Assembly: GCA_964469265.1 (NCBI GenBank) | Contig: CAYXYF010000024.1 | Coordinates: 1 to 34,460 of the forward strand | Origin: JAEYZS01 sp964469265 | GTDB lineage: Bacteria; Bdellovibrionota; Bdellovibrionia; Bdellovibrionales; JAEYZS01 | Reading direction: 5' to 3' | DNA length: 34,460 nt | Part shown: one piece after another, positions 15,391 to 22,782 of the stretch | Position numbering within the stretch: position 1 is the first letter of the stretch | Layout of the letters: every line of letters begins with the position of its first letter | Program-made: the position numbers and the translations under genes | Notes under the pieces: generated by a model | Told to the model about the DNA's origin: nothing | The model's database searches: none | The model's input: only the letters and a program-made list of their open reading frames with translations

Positions 15391-15427
15391 TCTTGCACAC
15401 GCTAATAAAGCGTGCGACCTTTGATTT
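15391..15427 (+). promoter_or_regulatory. Candidate late promoter with inverted repeat in the spacer
   Basis: TTG at 15393-15395, a 20-base spacer and GACCTTTG at 15416-15423 match the Bacteroidota -33/-7 arrangement except for the first base of the -7 element. Within the spacer CACGCT (15398-15403) and AGCGTG (15409-15414) form an inverted repeat separated by five bases, a likely site for a regulator. The ATG of the small terminase gene follows after four bases, so the transcript would be nearly leaderless. The rest of the divergent region (15260-15390) should hold the promoter for the minus block, but I see no clear match there. Confidence 0.45.
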
Positions 15428-15862
15428 ATGAAGAATGTCGAAAAGAAAGAAATTGCACGTGGATTGTTTATCAAATCGCTCTTTAATCGCAAGGAAATAG
15501 CCAAGCATGTCGATGTAACTGAAAAGACATTACGCGGCTGGATTGAAGATGGTGAATGGGAAACCATGAAAGATGCGATGCAGATTACTCGGCCTCGTTT
15601 GTTGCAAGATGCATATGCACAGTTAAATGCTATCAACCGACGTATTGAGAATGATTTAAATAACATTCCAACCAAGGAGTTGAGCGATGCTAAAGGCGTT
15701 ATCAGAAAGGAAATTGAAACATTCTCCTTTCAACCGATCCATAAATACATTGAAGTGTTTGAAGAGTTCCTGGAATACGTTTCAAAAAATCAACCTGACA
15801 AAATCTACGACTTTGCGATGCTTTCTCAAAGCTTTATTAACCAGTTGAAAAAATCTAGGTAA
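15428..15862 (+). CDS. Small terminase subunit-like protein with HTH
   Basis: 144 residues. The N-terminal region contains EIAKHVDVTEKTLRGWIEDGEW, a helix-turn-helix of the kind used by terminase small subunits to bind the packaging site, followed by a helical oligomerisation region (LLQDAYAQLNAINRRIENDL). The stop overlaps the start of the large terminase by one base (15862). Mu gp27 holds the same place. It is the first gene of the plus late block. Confidence 0.75.
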   Translation: MKNVEKKEIARGLFIKSLFNRKEIAKHVDVTEKTLRGWIEDGEWETMKDAMQITRPRLLQDAYAQLNAINRRIENDLNNIPTKELSDAKGVIRKEIETFSFQPIHKYIEVFEEFLEYVSKNQPDKIYDFAMLSQSFINQLKKSR

Positions 15863-17382
15863 TGGCAAAAGCACATATTCAAAAGGATAATGAAGCCATT
15901 AAACGGTATGATGAAGTTATTAAACTGATTCAATCCCGTAAATCGTTCGTTAATCCACTGGAAACGGATGAGGAGAAAAAAGCGCGTATCAAAGTTCTGA
16001 AGCGTGATTTTAAGAAAATGGTGAAATATTACTTTCCTGAATATGCAGAAAGTGAAACACCGCATTTCCATGTAAGGCATGCAAATCGAATGCTGAAGAA
16101 TAAGAAGATTCGAATTTGGACCATGTGGCCTCGTGGACATGCAAAGTCTGTTGTCAACAATTTGTTAGTTCCTTTTTGGCTATGGATGAACGATGAAACA
16201 AGATTTTTTGTAGTGATTGGTGAAAACCAAGATAAAGCAGAAATGTTACTTGATGACTTGCGAGCTGAGTTTGAAGCAAACGAAATGATCATTAACGATT
16301 TTGGAGTTCAAAAGACTTCAGGAGATTGGAGAAATGGTTCATTTGTTACTAAAAATGGATTCATCGGCAAAGCATTAGGAATGGGACAATCTCCACGTGG
16401 TATTCGTGTGAAGAATAAAAGACCTGACTTAATCGGTGGAGATGACTGGGAAAACGAACAAACCGTTAAAAATCCAAAACGACAACGTAGTATTGCTAGG
16501 TGGTTCTTAGGTTCTGTATTAGGAACTATGGATGTTGGCAATAGAAGAGTTGTAATATCTCAAAACAAGTTTGCCGATCAGATGATTTTTGATTTAGTGA
16601 CGGCTGAAAATGAGAGTTGGATTATAGATAAAGTCATTGCTTTCAATCCTGCAACATTTGAATCGGTTGCATGGCCAGAAAAATATGACCGCCAACACTG
16701 GATTGATGTGGTGGATGAAATGACTATGGTGATTGCCTTAGCTGAATACTGTCATCAACCTTTTGTGGAAGGTGCAGAGTTTAAGGAAGAAATGTTTCAA
16801 TGGGCCAAGTTGCCGGCACTCTCCAAAATGGATGCAATTATTGGTATTTGGGATGTTGCTTATTCAACCTCGGCAACTGCCGATTTTAACGCAGTGCGTT
16901 TGTGGGGAATTTACGAACGCAACAAATACTTGATTGACTGCTTTGTAAAAAGAGCTAAAATGATTGATGCTATTCGATGGATTGCTGAAGTACAAAAGTC
17001 GTGTAAGGTTACGCTGCTGTTTATGTACGAAGCGCAATTTTGGAATGATGAACTAGAACGCAACATTGCTGTAGTTGAAAGCGAAGTTGGTTTTTCATTA
17101 AACCTGATTAAAATGGAACGTGCAACGGAAAACAAGTACAATCGGATGATTTCTACTTTACTGCCACAATACACCAGTGGCCGAGTGTATCATAACATCA
17201 AACTGCGAGCGCACAACGATACGCAGGAAGGCATCAAGCAAACCAAAGGAATTGAGCCGGGTTACACCAGTAAAGATGATGCACCCGATGCAGATCAATA
17301 CGCTTTCAAGTACCTGGACAAAACGCACTCGCATAAAAAAACAACGAGTAGAATTCACAAACGCGAATCACGTAATTATTAA
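15862..17382 (+). CDS. Large terminase subunit, Mu gp28-like
   Basis: 506 residues. The ATPase motor has a Walker A variant (WPRGHAKS, residues 89-96) and a Walker B (DLIGGDDWEN, with Asp194 and Asp195). The nuclease domain begins at GIWDVAYS (Asp331), with Glu390 in MYEAQFW and acidic residues in SKDDAPDADQYAF near 472-478 completing the RNase H-like metal site. It packages DNA into the head and cuts it. A DNA-transposing phage with this enzyme should package by headful from one end of integrated copies, as Mu does. The gene is followed by the gp36-like gene after two bases. Confidence 0.9.
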   Translation: MAKAHIQKDNEAIKRYDEVIKLIQSRKSFVNPLETDEEKKARIKVLKRDFKKMVKYYFPEYAESETPHFHVRHANRMLKNKKIRIWTMWPRGHAKSVVNNLLVPFWLWMNDETRFFVVIGENQDKAEMLLDDLRAEFEANEMIINDFGVQKTSGDWRNGSFVTKNGFIGKALGMGQSPRGIRVKNKRPDLIGGDDWENEQTVKNPKRQRSIARWFLGSVLGTMDVGNRRVVISQNKFADQMIFDLVTAENESWIIDKVIAFNPATFESVAWPEKYDRQHWIDVVDEMTMVIALAEYCHQPFVEGAEFKEEMFQWAKLPALSKMDAIIGIWDVAYSTSATADFNAVRLWGIYERNKYLIDCFVKRAKMIDAIRWIAEVQKSCKVTLLFMYEAQFWNDELERNIAVVESEVGFSLNLIKMERATENKYNRMISTLLPQYTSGRVYHNIKLRAHNDTQEGIKQTKGIEPGYTSKDDAPDADQYAFKYLDKTHSHKKTTSRIHKRESRNY

Positions 17383-17384
17383 AC

Positions 17385-17840
17385 ATGGATATATTAACAA
17401 CCGCTGACCTGTTGGCTTTAATTGAACAGGATGTATTGGATGATATCACCGGTGGTGATACAACCTTAATTGATACTGCAGAACTTGATGCGCTTGGAGA
17501 AGTAACTGGGTACTTGGCCATCCGATATGACGCTACCAAATGTTTGGATAGAACGTTACTTCTACCAGACACTACAACTGTTCCACCATTACACAATGGG
17601 TATAAGGGAATTGCATCTGTACTTGGTAGGCTGGCAGATATAACGCTGTATAACTTACATACTCGCGTAATGCCAGACAACATTCCAAAACTTCGTGAAA
17701 AACGATACAGCAATGCAATTACTTGGCTTGAGAAGTTAGCAGATGGTTTCATCGCTCCTGAGCTTCCAATTAAAACAGCATCACCAACCACGCCATTGAG
17801 ATATGGTAATAGTTCTAAACCTGATAATCCTTATTATTAA
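17385..17840 (+). CDS. DUF1320 family protein (Mu gp36-like)
   Basis: 151 residues. The motif LAIRYDATKCL, then ASVLGRLADITLYNLHTRVMPDN and KRYSNAITWLEKLADG, matches DUF1320 proteins such as Mu gp36, thought to be a head completion or neck factor. In Mu gp36 lies after the capsid gene, whereas here it lies between large terminase and portal. It shares one base with the portal gene (ATGG overlaps TAA), so translation is coupled. Confidence 0.75.
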   Translation: MDILTTADLLALIEQDVLDDITGGDTTLIDTAELDALGEVTGYLAIRYDATKCLDRTLLLPDTTTVPPLHNGYKGIASVLGRLADITLYNLHTRVMPDNIPKLREKRYSNAITWLEKLADGFIAPELPIKTASPTTPLRYGNSSKPDNPYY

Positions 17841-19072
17841 TGGCACAGTATAAATCAACAGGCATCGGCTTTAAAAGTCAGGGTGTCATTAAACCAACCG
17901 AACGCCAAAATAGATTGGCTTCTCGTCAATTTATTGCTTCTCAACAACAGCGAGGTAGACAAATTATAAACGACTGGTTAAAAGCATTGCAAGCGGCTGA
18001 AAATCCCGAAAAGCCAAACCGTGAACTTTTATATAAGTTATACCACAACATTTTCTCAGATGCTGATTTAAGTGCTGAATGGGAAACAAGACGTAAGCTC
18101 CGAGTAATGGGTGCAGGCTTTATGTTGTATGATGTGGCTAAGAAACCAATTGACGAAGCAGCGCAATTGTTGACTTCTAAATGGTTTGTTGACACTATGA
18201 GTCACGCATTTGACTCTAAAATGTGGGGACACTCATTGATTGAAGTGAAGTCTTTAACTGCTGAAGGACTGATTGGTGGTGTTGATCTAATCAATAGACG
18301 ACACATTATTCCTGAAAAAGGATTGCACATTGAGAAAATTGGAGATGAGAAAGGTATTTTATACCGCGAAGATCTTGCGTACAATCAATGGCTTTTTGAA
18401 TTTGGCGAAGATCGTGATTTGGGATTGATGGCGAAGGCAGCACCTTATGTTTTATTCCTTCGATTTGCATTAGCGGCTTGGAGTGAATATGCTGAGAAAT
18501 TCGTGATGCCTGTTCGAGTTGGTAAAACAAATACGAAAGATGTTGAATCACTGAACAGATTAGATTCGATGATGTTGGATATGGCCACGGCTTCTTATGC
18601 TATTTTGGATAAGGAAGAAGAATTTCAATTCATTGAGACATCTAAGTCTGATGGATCCAATGTGTTTGACAAACTAATTGCAACGTGCGCGGCTAAACTT
18701 TCCAAGTTAATCAATGGAGCTGTTATTGGTGAGGGAACTGGAGGTGGTTCTAACGCAAAGGAACAAGTTGGCCAAGACATTCAAGATTTGGTAACCAATG
18801 CAGATATGACATGGTTTGAAGGAATCATGAATCAAACAATCTTACCACAGTTGACTATGATGGGTTATCCATTTGCTGAACTTTCGTTCAAGTTTAACCG
18901 TGTGGATGACTTACAGGCTGAATGGAAAATTGCAGATGGTTTATTGCGTTATTACGAAATACCTGAGGAGGAGATAACCGATAAATTTGGATGGACGGTT
19001 AAAAAGAGAGAACAGCCACTTGGTTTAGGAATGAATCCAAGTGCTACTTCAACTGGTGAGAGTTTTTTTTGA
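17840..19072 (+). CDS. Portal protein, DUF935 family (Mu gp29-like)
   Basis: 410 residues. DUF935 features include SADLSAEWETRRKLRVMG (here FSDADLSAEWETRRKLR), the central WLFEFGEDRDLGLM and LRFALAAWSEYAEKFVMPVR, then a C-terminal region with GAVIGEGTGGGSNAKEQ. The protein forms the dodecameric ring at the head vertex through which DNA is packaged. The gene ends in eight consecutive T (19063-19070) followed directly by TGA, a candidate -1 shift site into the MuF gene. Confidence 0.85.
   Translation: MAQYKSTGIGFKSQGVIKPTERQNRLASRQFIASQQQRGRQIINDWLKALQAAENPEKPNRELLYKLYHNIFSDADLSAEWETRRKLRVMGAGFMLYDVAKKPIDEAAQLLTSKWFVDTMSHAFDSKMWGHSLIEVKSLTAEGLIGGVDLINRRHIIPEKGLHIEKIGDEKGILYREDLAYNQWLFEFGEDRDLGLMAKAAPYVLFLRFALAAWSEYAEKFVMPVRVGKTNTKDVESLNRLDSMMLDMATASYAILDKEEEFQFIETSKSDGSNVFDKLIATCAAKLSKLINGAVIGEGTGGGSNAKEQVGQDIQDLVTNADMTWFEGIMNQTILPQLTMMGYPFAELSFKFNRVDDLQAEWKIADGLLRYYEIPEEEITDKFGWTVKKREQPLGLGMNPSATSTGESFF
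19063..19069 (+). promoter_or_regulatory. Candidate -1 slippery heptamer T TTT TTT at portal/MuF junction
   Basis: The portal frame reads AGT TTT TTT TGA. The heptamer T TTT TTT (19063-19069) fits X XXY YYZ exactly, and a -1 slip leads into TTG AGA AGC, the MuF frame, with no stop. The MuF gene has no ATG near its 5' end, only this TTG. So the MuF protein is made either from the TTG or as a portal-MuF fusion of about 843 residues, or both. A T8 run can also cause transcriptional slippage. Confidence 0.5.
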
Positions 19073-20373
19073 GAAGCCCTGAGCAATTCGGGGCGAAACT
19101 TTCTGAACATTATACGGGATATCTCGGGTCGATAACTGCTGAAGAAAGTGAGCCTGTTTTTTCAGAGAAAGAAATCAATCAGATTTTAAAGGATTTCTTT
19201 GATGGTTCTGAAGCAGTATCGGAAGAATTATTTAAAGGAACCTATTCACACCTCACTAAAGGTGTTGATACTGGCTATGGTTCAATCACCAATCCAAACG
19301 ATGCTGTAATGGTGCAACAGTTGAAAACCAACATTGCAGTTTTCGCAGCATTCAAAGCCAATCATTATGGTACAACCATGCGAACATTATTGGTGGATGA
19401 AAAAGGAACAAAGCGCACTTATGGAGAATTTAGAAAGGAAGCCATAAAGATTGACCCAAAATATAACCAGCAATGGTTAGCAGCTGAGTATAACATGGCC
19501 ACGCGTCAAGCTAGATCTGCTGACCAGTGGCAACGATTTAAACGAGATCAAGATGTATATCCAAATTTGGAGTACATGCCTTCGCGTTCTCCAAACCAAC
19601 GAGACAGCCACACGAAGTGGTATGGAATAGTACTGCCTATCGATGATCCGTTTTGGGATACGGCAATGCCGCCTTCTCAAGGTTGGGGTTGTAAGTGTTG
19701 GGTAAGACAATCCAATGCGCCAGCAACTTCTAAGGAGCCCGAAGCTCCATTGTCATTGCCCGGCATTGAAGGAAACGCAGGTAAAGCCGGGCGTGTGTTT
19801 TCGGCATCACACCCATTCATTACTGCAGTATCAAAAGCGGATAAACCTGCAGTTAAAAAAGCTTTCCAAGAATACAAAGCTAACCTGAGCGATATCATTG
19901 AAATGAAGGTTGGTAAAAACAACGCGGTGATTATAAAAACGAATGCATCAAGTGGTGATTTATTGGAAAATGTAAATTTTGCGCAAGCCGTTGTGAAGAA
20001 ATACAGAAAGAACATGATCATTAATTCACATGCAGAAAACAAGAAGAACCCTGAATTTACTTACAATAAGGTTATTGGTGACATGACGAAATTCGAAGGA
20101 AGTGATCCTGTAAAATATGTAAAGAACACCTTTGGAAAATTACAACCAAAGGCACAACTGGGTGGTTTGAAAGAATGTTTCTTAGCCTTGGATTTTGACG
20201 GGAAAATGAATGCTAAAAATTACTATGATACAATTCGACTAATTAATGGTAGAATGGTTAGTAATCCGAAAGTAAAATTTATCATTGCTAAAAATGGTGA
20301 TAAAATGGCTATGCTGACCGATAAAATGGACTTTTATAAAAAAATTGCTTTAATCAAAAAGGAGCTACTTTAA
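19069..20373 (+). CDS. MuF head morphogenesis protein with C-terminal toxin-like domain
   Basis: 434 residues if started at TTG 19069. The MuF domain is clear at residues 150-213: RSPNQRDSHTKWYGIVLPIDD, then PFWDTAMPPSQGWGCKCWV, the R-x-x-H ... C-x-C pattern of Mu gp30/SPP1 gp7. A linker follows, and then a separate domain at about 300-420. This contains IINSHAENKKNPEF, IGDMTKFEGSDPVKYV and AQLGGLKECFLALDFD, reminiscent of CdiA C-terminal tRNase/endonuclease-type folds. Toxin domains fused to MuF proteins are known in other phages. A terminator follows at once. The toxic function is inference; no immunity gene is recognisable beside it. Confidence 0.7.
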   Translation: MRSPEQFGAKLSEHYTGYLGSITAEESEPVFSEKEINQILKDFFDGSEAVSEELFKGTYSHLTKGVDTGYGSITNPNDAVMVQQLKTNIAVFAAFKANHYGTTMRTLLVDEKGTKRTYGEFRKEAIKIDPKYNQQWLAAEYNMATRQARSADQWQRFKRDQDVYPNLEYMPSRSPNQRDSHTKWYGIVLPIDDPFWDTAMPPSQGWGCKCWVRQSNAPATSKEPEAPLSLPGIEGNAGKAGRVFSASHPFITAVSKADKPAVKKAFQEYKANLSDIIEMKVGKNNAVIIKTNASSGDLLENVNFAQAVVKKYRKNMIINSHAENKKNPEFTYNKVIGDMTKFEGSDPVKYVKNTFGKLQPKAQLGGLKECFLALDFDGKMNAKNYYDTIRLINGRMVSNPKVKFIIAKNGDKMAMLTDKMDFYKKIALIKKELL

Positions 20374-20388
20374 AAAGTAACTCCTTTT
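20357..20388 (+). terminator. Intrinsic terminator after the MuF gene
   Basis: AAAAGGAG (20357-20364) pairs with CTCCTTTT (20381-20388). One mismatch separates this from an inner stem TACTT/AAGTA around a four-base loop, and the right arm ends in a T-rich tract. The left arm lies inside the last codons of the MuF gene. It would stop or reduce transcription in the middle of the head-gene block, so genes from 20469 on should need read-through or another promoter. Confidence 0.7.
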
Positions 20389-20468
20389 CTTGGTGCCGAG
20401 CTTGGCGAACCGCGCTCGTCTTTTAAATATCGTTTAAACAGTGTTTAATACTACAAATATATAACATT
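20389..20468 (+). promoter_or_regulatory. Intergenic leader with GC-rich fold and 15-base palindrome
   Basis: 20389-20420 is GC-rich compared with its surroundings, and CGAGC can pair with GCTCG about 12 bases later. 20434-20448 is a perfect palindrome TTAAACA-G-TGTTTAA, located 20 bases before the gpG ATG. The same palindrome with one or two changes occurs at 321-335, 6787-6801, 12083-12097, 24078-24092 and 33855-33869, mostly just upstream of start codons. It may be an operator or only an AT-rich leader. No -7 element is clear on this strand. Confidence 0.4.
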
Positions 20469-20993
20469 ATGTCTGATTTCCAAAAATCTATTCAAAAAAC
20501 TACTGAAGCAATTAACTACTTCAAAAACAAAGTACCTACTATTATGGGTGTTGAAGCCGTGAACCATTTTAAAGATTCTTTCCAAAATCAAGGATATACA
20601 GATAAGAACCTTGAAAAATGGGAAGAAGTGAAACGTAGAGAGACTGGAAGATGGAAAGGTTTTCAATATGGAAGTACAGTTGCAAGACCAGGACAAAAAC
20701 GCAGGAAAGAAGGTTCACAAACCAATTACTCACCTGCAGCAGAACAACGCGCTATCTTGAGCGGTAATACGCTGGAATTAATGAACAGCATTGACTGGGA
20801 AAAAACTGCAGATGGTATTCGGGTATACTCTAATTCTATTTATGCTAAAATACACAATCAGGGTGGAAATATGAAGGTGTTCGGTAAAACCTCCAGTGTG
20901 ATGCCCAAACGTCAATTCATGGGGAAATCAGAAGTACTATCTAAGAAATTAAGAGAAATAATTTTACGTGATTTAAAAAACATATTCAAATGA
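20469..20993 (+). CDS. Phage virion morphogenesis protein, gpG-like
   Basis: 174 residues. The C-terminal part has ILSGNTLELMNSIDWEKTADGIRVYSNSIYAKIHNQGG followed by MPKRQFMGKSEVLSKKL, the diagnostic stretches of the Mu gpG (tail completion/virion morphogenesis) family. The N-terminal 60 residues are helical. In Mu it follows the MuF gene, as here, although a terminator separates them. It overlaps the next gene by four bases. Confidence 0.8.
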   Translation: MSDFQKSIQKTTEAINYFKNKVPTIMGVEAVNHFKDSFQNQGYTDKNLEKWEEVKRRETGRWKGFQYGSTVARPGQKRRKEGSQTNYSPAAEQRAILSGNTLELMNSIDWEKTADGIRVYSNSIYAKIHNQGGNMKVFGKTSSVMPKRQFMGKSEVLSKKLREIILRDLKNIFK

Positions 20994-21472
20994 AAATATA
21001 CGATGAATTGGATTCAGCAATGGAAATATTGTTTGGATCTACAACGGCAAAAACGGTAGAGCCATACAATGACCAATACCGGAACACAGAAACGGATCAT
21101 GCAAAAGCATATCCTGCAGTATATTTTGAAATGCTAGAGCCTATCAACTGGACTCAAGGTGGTAATCAATTTCAGCAAGCAAAGATGCAGGCGCGTTTAC
21201 ACGTTGTTGTGTATGATCTCACCACTACCAAAACAAAGCTGAACGCTTTTTCTCAGGAAGTATTTCTTAAAGCGCACCAAGTGGTTCTGGCTGATGCCGA
21301 TGGTAACCAATTAACGAGTGAGTGGGTTCGAATTCGTTCATCTTTGCAAAAACGTTACAAGAATTTGAAAGTGATGCAAATAGATTTTGAATTTGAGGGA
21401 TTTGATTACTCCACATTGCCAACGAATTTGTCAGGACCTGTGAGCTTCAATGTCATTATTCCGCAGCCATAG
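20990..21472 (+). CDS. Neck/tail-terminator candidate (Mu gp37-like position)
   Basis: 160 residues. MKIYDELDSAMEILFGS opens the protein, then YPAVYFEMLEPINWTQGG and ARLHVVVYDLTTTKTKLNAF, a helix followed by a beta-sheet as in tail-terminator/Mu gp37-like proteins. ATGA overlap with gpG (20990-20993) implies coupled translation. It ends the plus late block and its 3' end overlaps the opposing gene at 21456 by 17 bases. Identification is by place and fold pattern. Confidence 0.55.
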   Translation: MKIYDELDSAMEILFGSTTAKTVEPYNDQYRNTETDHAKAYPAVYFEMLEPINWTQGGNQFQQAKMQARLHVVVYDLTTTKTKLNAFSQEVFLKAHQVVLADADGNQLTSEWVRIRSSLQKRYKNLKVMQIDFEFEGFDYSTLPTNLSGPVSFNVIIPQP

Positions 21473-21713
21473 ATTTAAACAAATCCAATTGAACAACTGG
21501 CTGAAGGTACTGGATGCGATCAAAAACGATGTCTTCAATGGTTTTTTCGGAAAGAAAGAATTGATCTGCAAGCTTTGCTAATTTAACATCTTCCGTGTAC
21601 AGCCGTACTTCTTTGTATTTTTTAGCAGATAGTAGGTCGTAGGCTTTTTTAATCGCAGTATTTCTGGCGGTTAAGCGTTCTCGTCGTTTTTCGTTTCGGG
21701 TCAAATGCTGCAT
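21456..21713 (-). CDS. Small HTH-like protein, candidate late-gene regulator
   Basis: 85 residues from ATG 21713. The frame reaches 21815, but that region holds the terminator at 21755-21785, so the inner start is preferred. Sequence: a basic N-terminus (LTRNEKRRERLTARNTAI), a helical region, and KLAKLADQFFLSEKTIEDIVF, which has helix-turn-helix spacing. It lies between the early operon's terminator and the end of the plus late block. This is comparable in position with Mu's mor/C regulators. TATCTTTA four bases before the ATG is a weak -7-like match. It may be a late activator; this is inference. Confidence 0.6.
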   Translation of the reverse strand: MQHLTRNEKRRERLTARNTAIKKAYDLLSAKKYKEVRLYTEDVKLAKLADQFFLSEKTIEDIVFDRIQYLQPVVQLDLFKSMAAE

Positions 21714-21754
21714 GTGGTAAAGATATAGATAAAATCTATTGATTTGAAATAAAA

Positions 21755-21785
21755 AAAAGGGAGTCTCTATAGAAAACTCCCTTTT
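21755..21785 (-). terminator. Intrinsic terminator of the early operon
   Basis: AAAAGGGAGT (21755-21764) pairs perfectly with ACTCCCTTTT (21776-21785) around an 11-base loop. On the minus strand the stem is followed by eight T, the classic form, so it ends the leftward early transcript just after the gene at 21824. On the plus strand the trailing T tract is shorter. Confidence 0.85.
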
Positions 21786-21823
21786 GGTGATTTTATTATG
21801 CCTTTGAATTGACAAAGTGGTTT

Positions 21824-22027
21824 TTAGATTGTTTTCTCAACCTCTTCCGCTATTTGTTTAAGGTTGATATCTATTCCTTTCTCTTTTGCAATTTGTTGAA
21901 TTATCTGTAGTTGCATGCTTTGCATAACTCTAGTTCGCTTTGTGTATTTAAGCATTTGTTGCATCCACATAAAGCAATAGATGACAACCACTAAACTAAT
22001 TACGATTACTACGTGTACTATTTCCAT
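21824..22027 (-). CDS. Small single-pass membrane protein
   Basis: 67 residues. Residues 3-24 (IVHVVIVISLVVVIYCFMWMQQ) form a membrane helix, followed by a helical, charged tail with KEKGIDINLKQIAEEVEKT. It is the last gene of the early operon before the terminator. Family not recognised. Similar short membrane proteins in the early region of phages often affect superinfection or host functions, but nothing here shows that. Confidence 0.55.
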   Translation of the reverse strand: MEIVHVVIVISLVVVIYCFMWMQQMLKYTKRTRVMQSMQLQIIQQIAKEKGIDINLKQIAEEVEKTI

Positions 22028-22069
22028 ATATATTGGTATTAATTGATTACTTATTTTGCGTGAATTTAA

Positions 22070-22492
22070 TTAATTATTCCACTCCTGAGCGTTCAAATAG
22101 CTTTCAGGATACTTTTTATTAATACCTGACATTCTCAAACGTTGATCATACCATTGAATGTACTTGATGGCTTTGGCTTTTTCGGTGTCAGGCATTTTAC
22201 TCCAAATCTTTTCTGCAGTAGCTTTTTTAGAAACTTTGTTTGCGTACAGGTTGTAAAAGTTTTCGAAACTCAAATCTTCCTGTACTAAACTGATGGATAC
22301 ATTTGGAAACTTTGATTCAATCCATTTCTCCAACAATGAAAATTTACTTGGAAACCGGGCAAACATAAACTCAAACTGCGCAGGTTGAAAAGTGCCGGGC
22401 GTGAGTTCGTACTTCAGCAGGAACCCGGCATCATCATATTCCAATAATGCGCTTGCTTCGCTCTTGGGAAAGGTCATTAAAAACTTAGACAT
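22070..22492 (-). CDS. Phage protein, 140 aa, unknown
   Basis: 140 residues. The first half is a small alpha/beta region (LLEYDDAGFLLKYELTPGTF, then PAQFEFMFARFPSKFSLLEKW). The second half is FENFYNLYANKVSKKATAEKIWSKM followed by KAIKYIQWYDQRLRMSG and KYPESYLNAQEW. The last region resembles the C-terminal helical segment seen in several phage replication proteins that end in a tryptophan-containing tail. It overlaps the next gene upstream by 16 bases. I do not assign a function. Confidence 0.6.
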   Translation of the reverse strand: MSKFLMTFPKSEASALLEYDDAGFLLKYELTPGTFQPAQFEFMFARFPSKFSLLEKWIESKFPNVSISLVQEDLSFENFYNLYANKVSKKATAEKIWSKMPDTEKAKAIKYIQWYDQRLRMSGINKKYPESYLNAQEWNN

Positions 22493-22782
22493 TGTATGTT
22501 GATTTTTTGAATTATTTCGTACATCACTACTTTTTCAAACGGACCTTCCGTTGGTAGTTGCGTTAAGACCTCATTTAAGGTAATAACTTGTATTTTGGAT
22601 AGCTTTACATTATACTTATCCTTCTGGTGGAAAGCACGCTCAACGAGTTGGTTGGTGATGCCTTGCAGGATGAAAGAACCTGCCTGACATTCGTATTTCG
22701 TCAGCCAATTAATTTTATCAGCTCCAGATAAAAGAGTTCTGCAAAGTATCTGCAGTTCTTCGAGTGTTAGTTTTAATTTCAT
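22477..22782 (-). CDS. Phage protein, 101 aa, unknown
   Basis: 101 residues, mostly helical: LTLEELQILCRTLLSGADKI, then ECQAGSFILQGITNQLVERAF and a C-terminal EKVVMYEIIQKINIQCLSF. The start overlaps the upstream gene by four bases and the end overlaps the next by 16, so it is one of a tightly packed run of early genes. The family is not recognised; no motif for enzyme activity is visible. Confidence 0.55.
   Translation of the reverse strand: MKLKLTLEELQILCRTLLSGADKINWLTKYECQAGSFILQGITNQLVERAFHQKDKYNVKLSKIQVITLNEVLTQLPTEGPFEKVVMYEIIQKINIQCLSF

Noticed and set aside
17306..17791. Minus-strand frame of 161 codons
   Set aside because: Antisense to the terminase and gp36-like genes, both of which are well supported.
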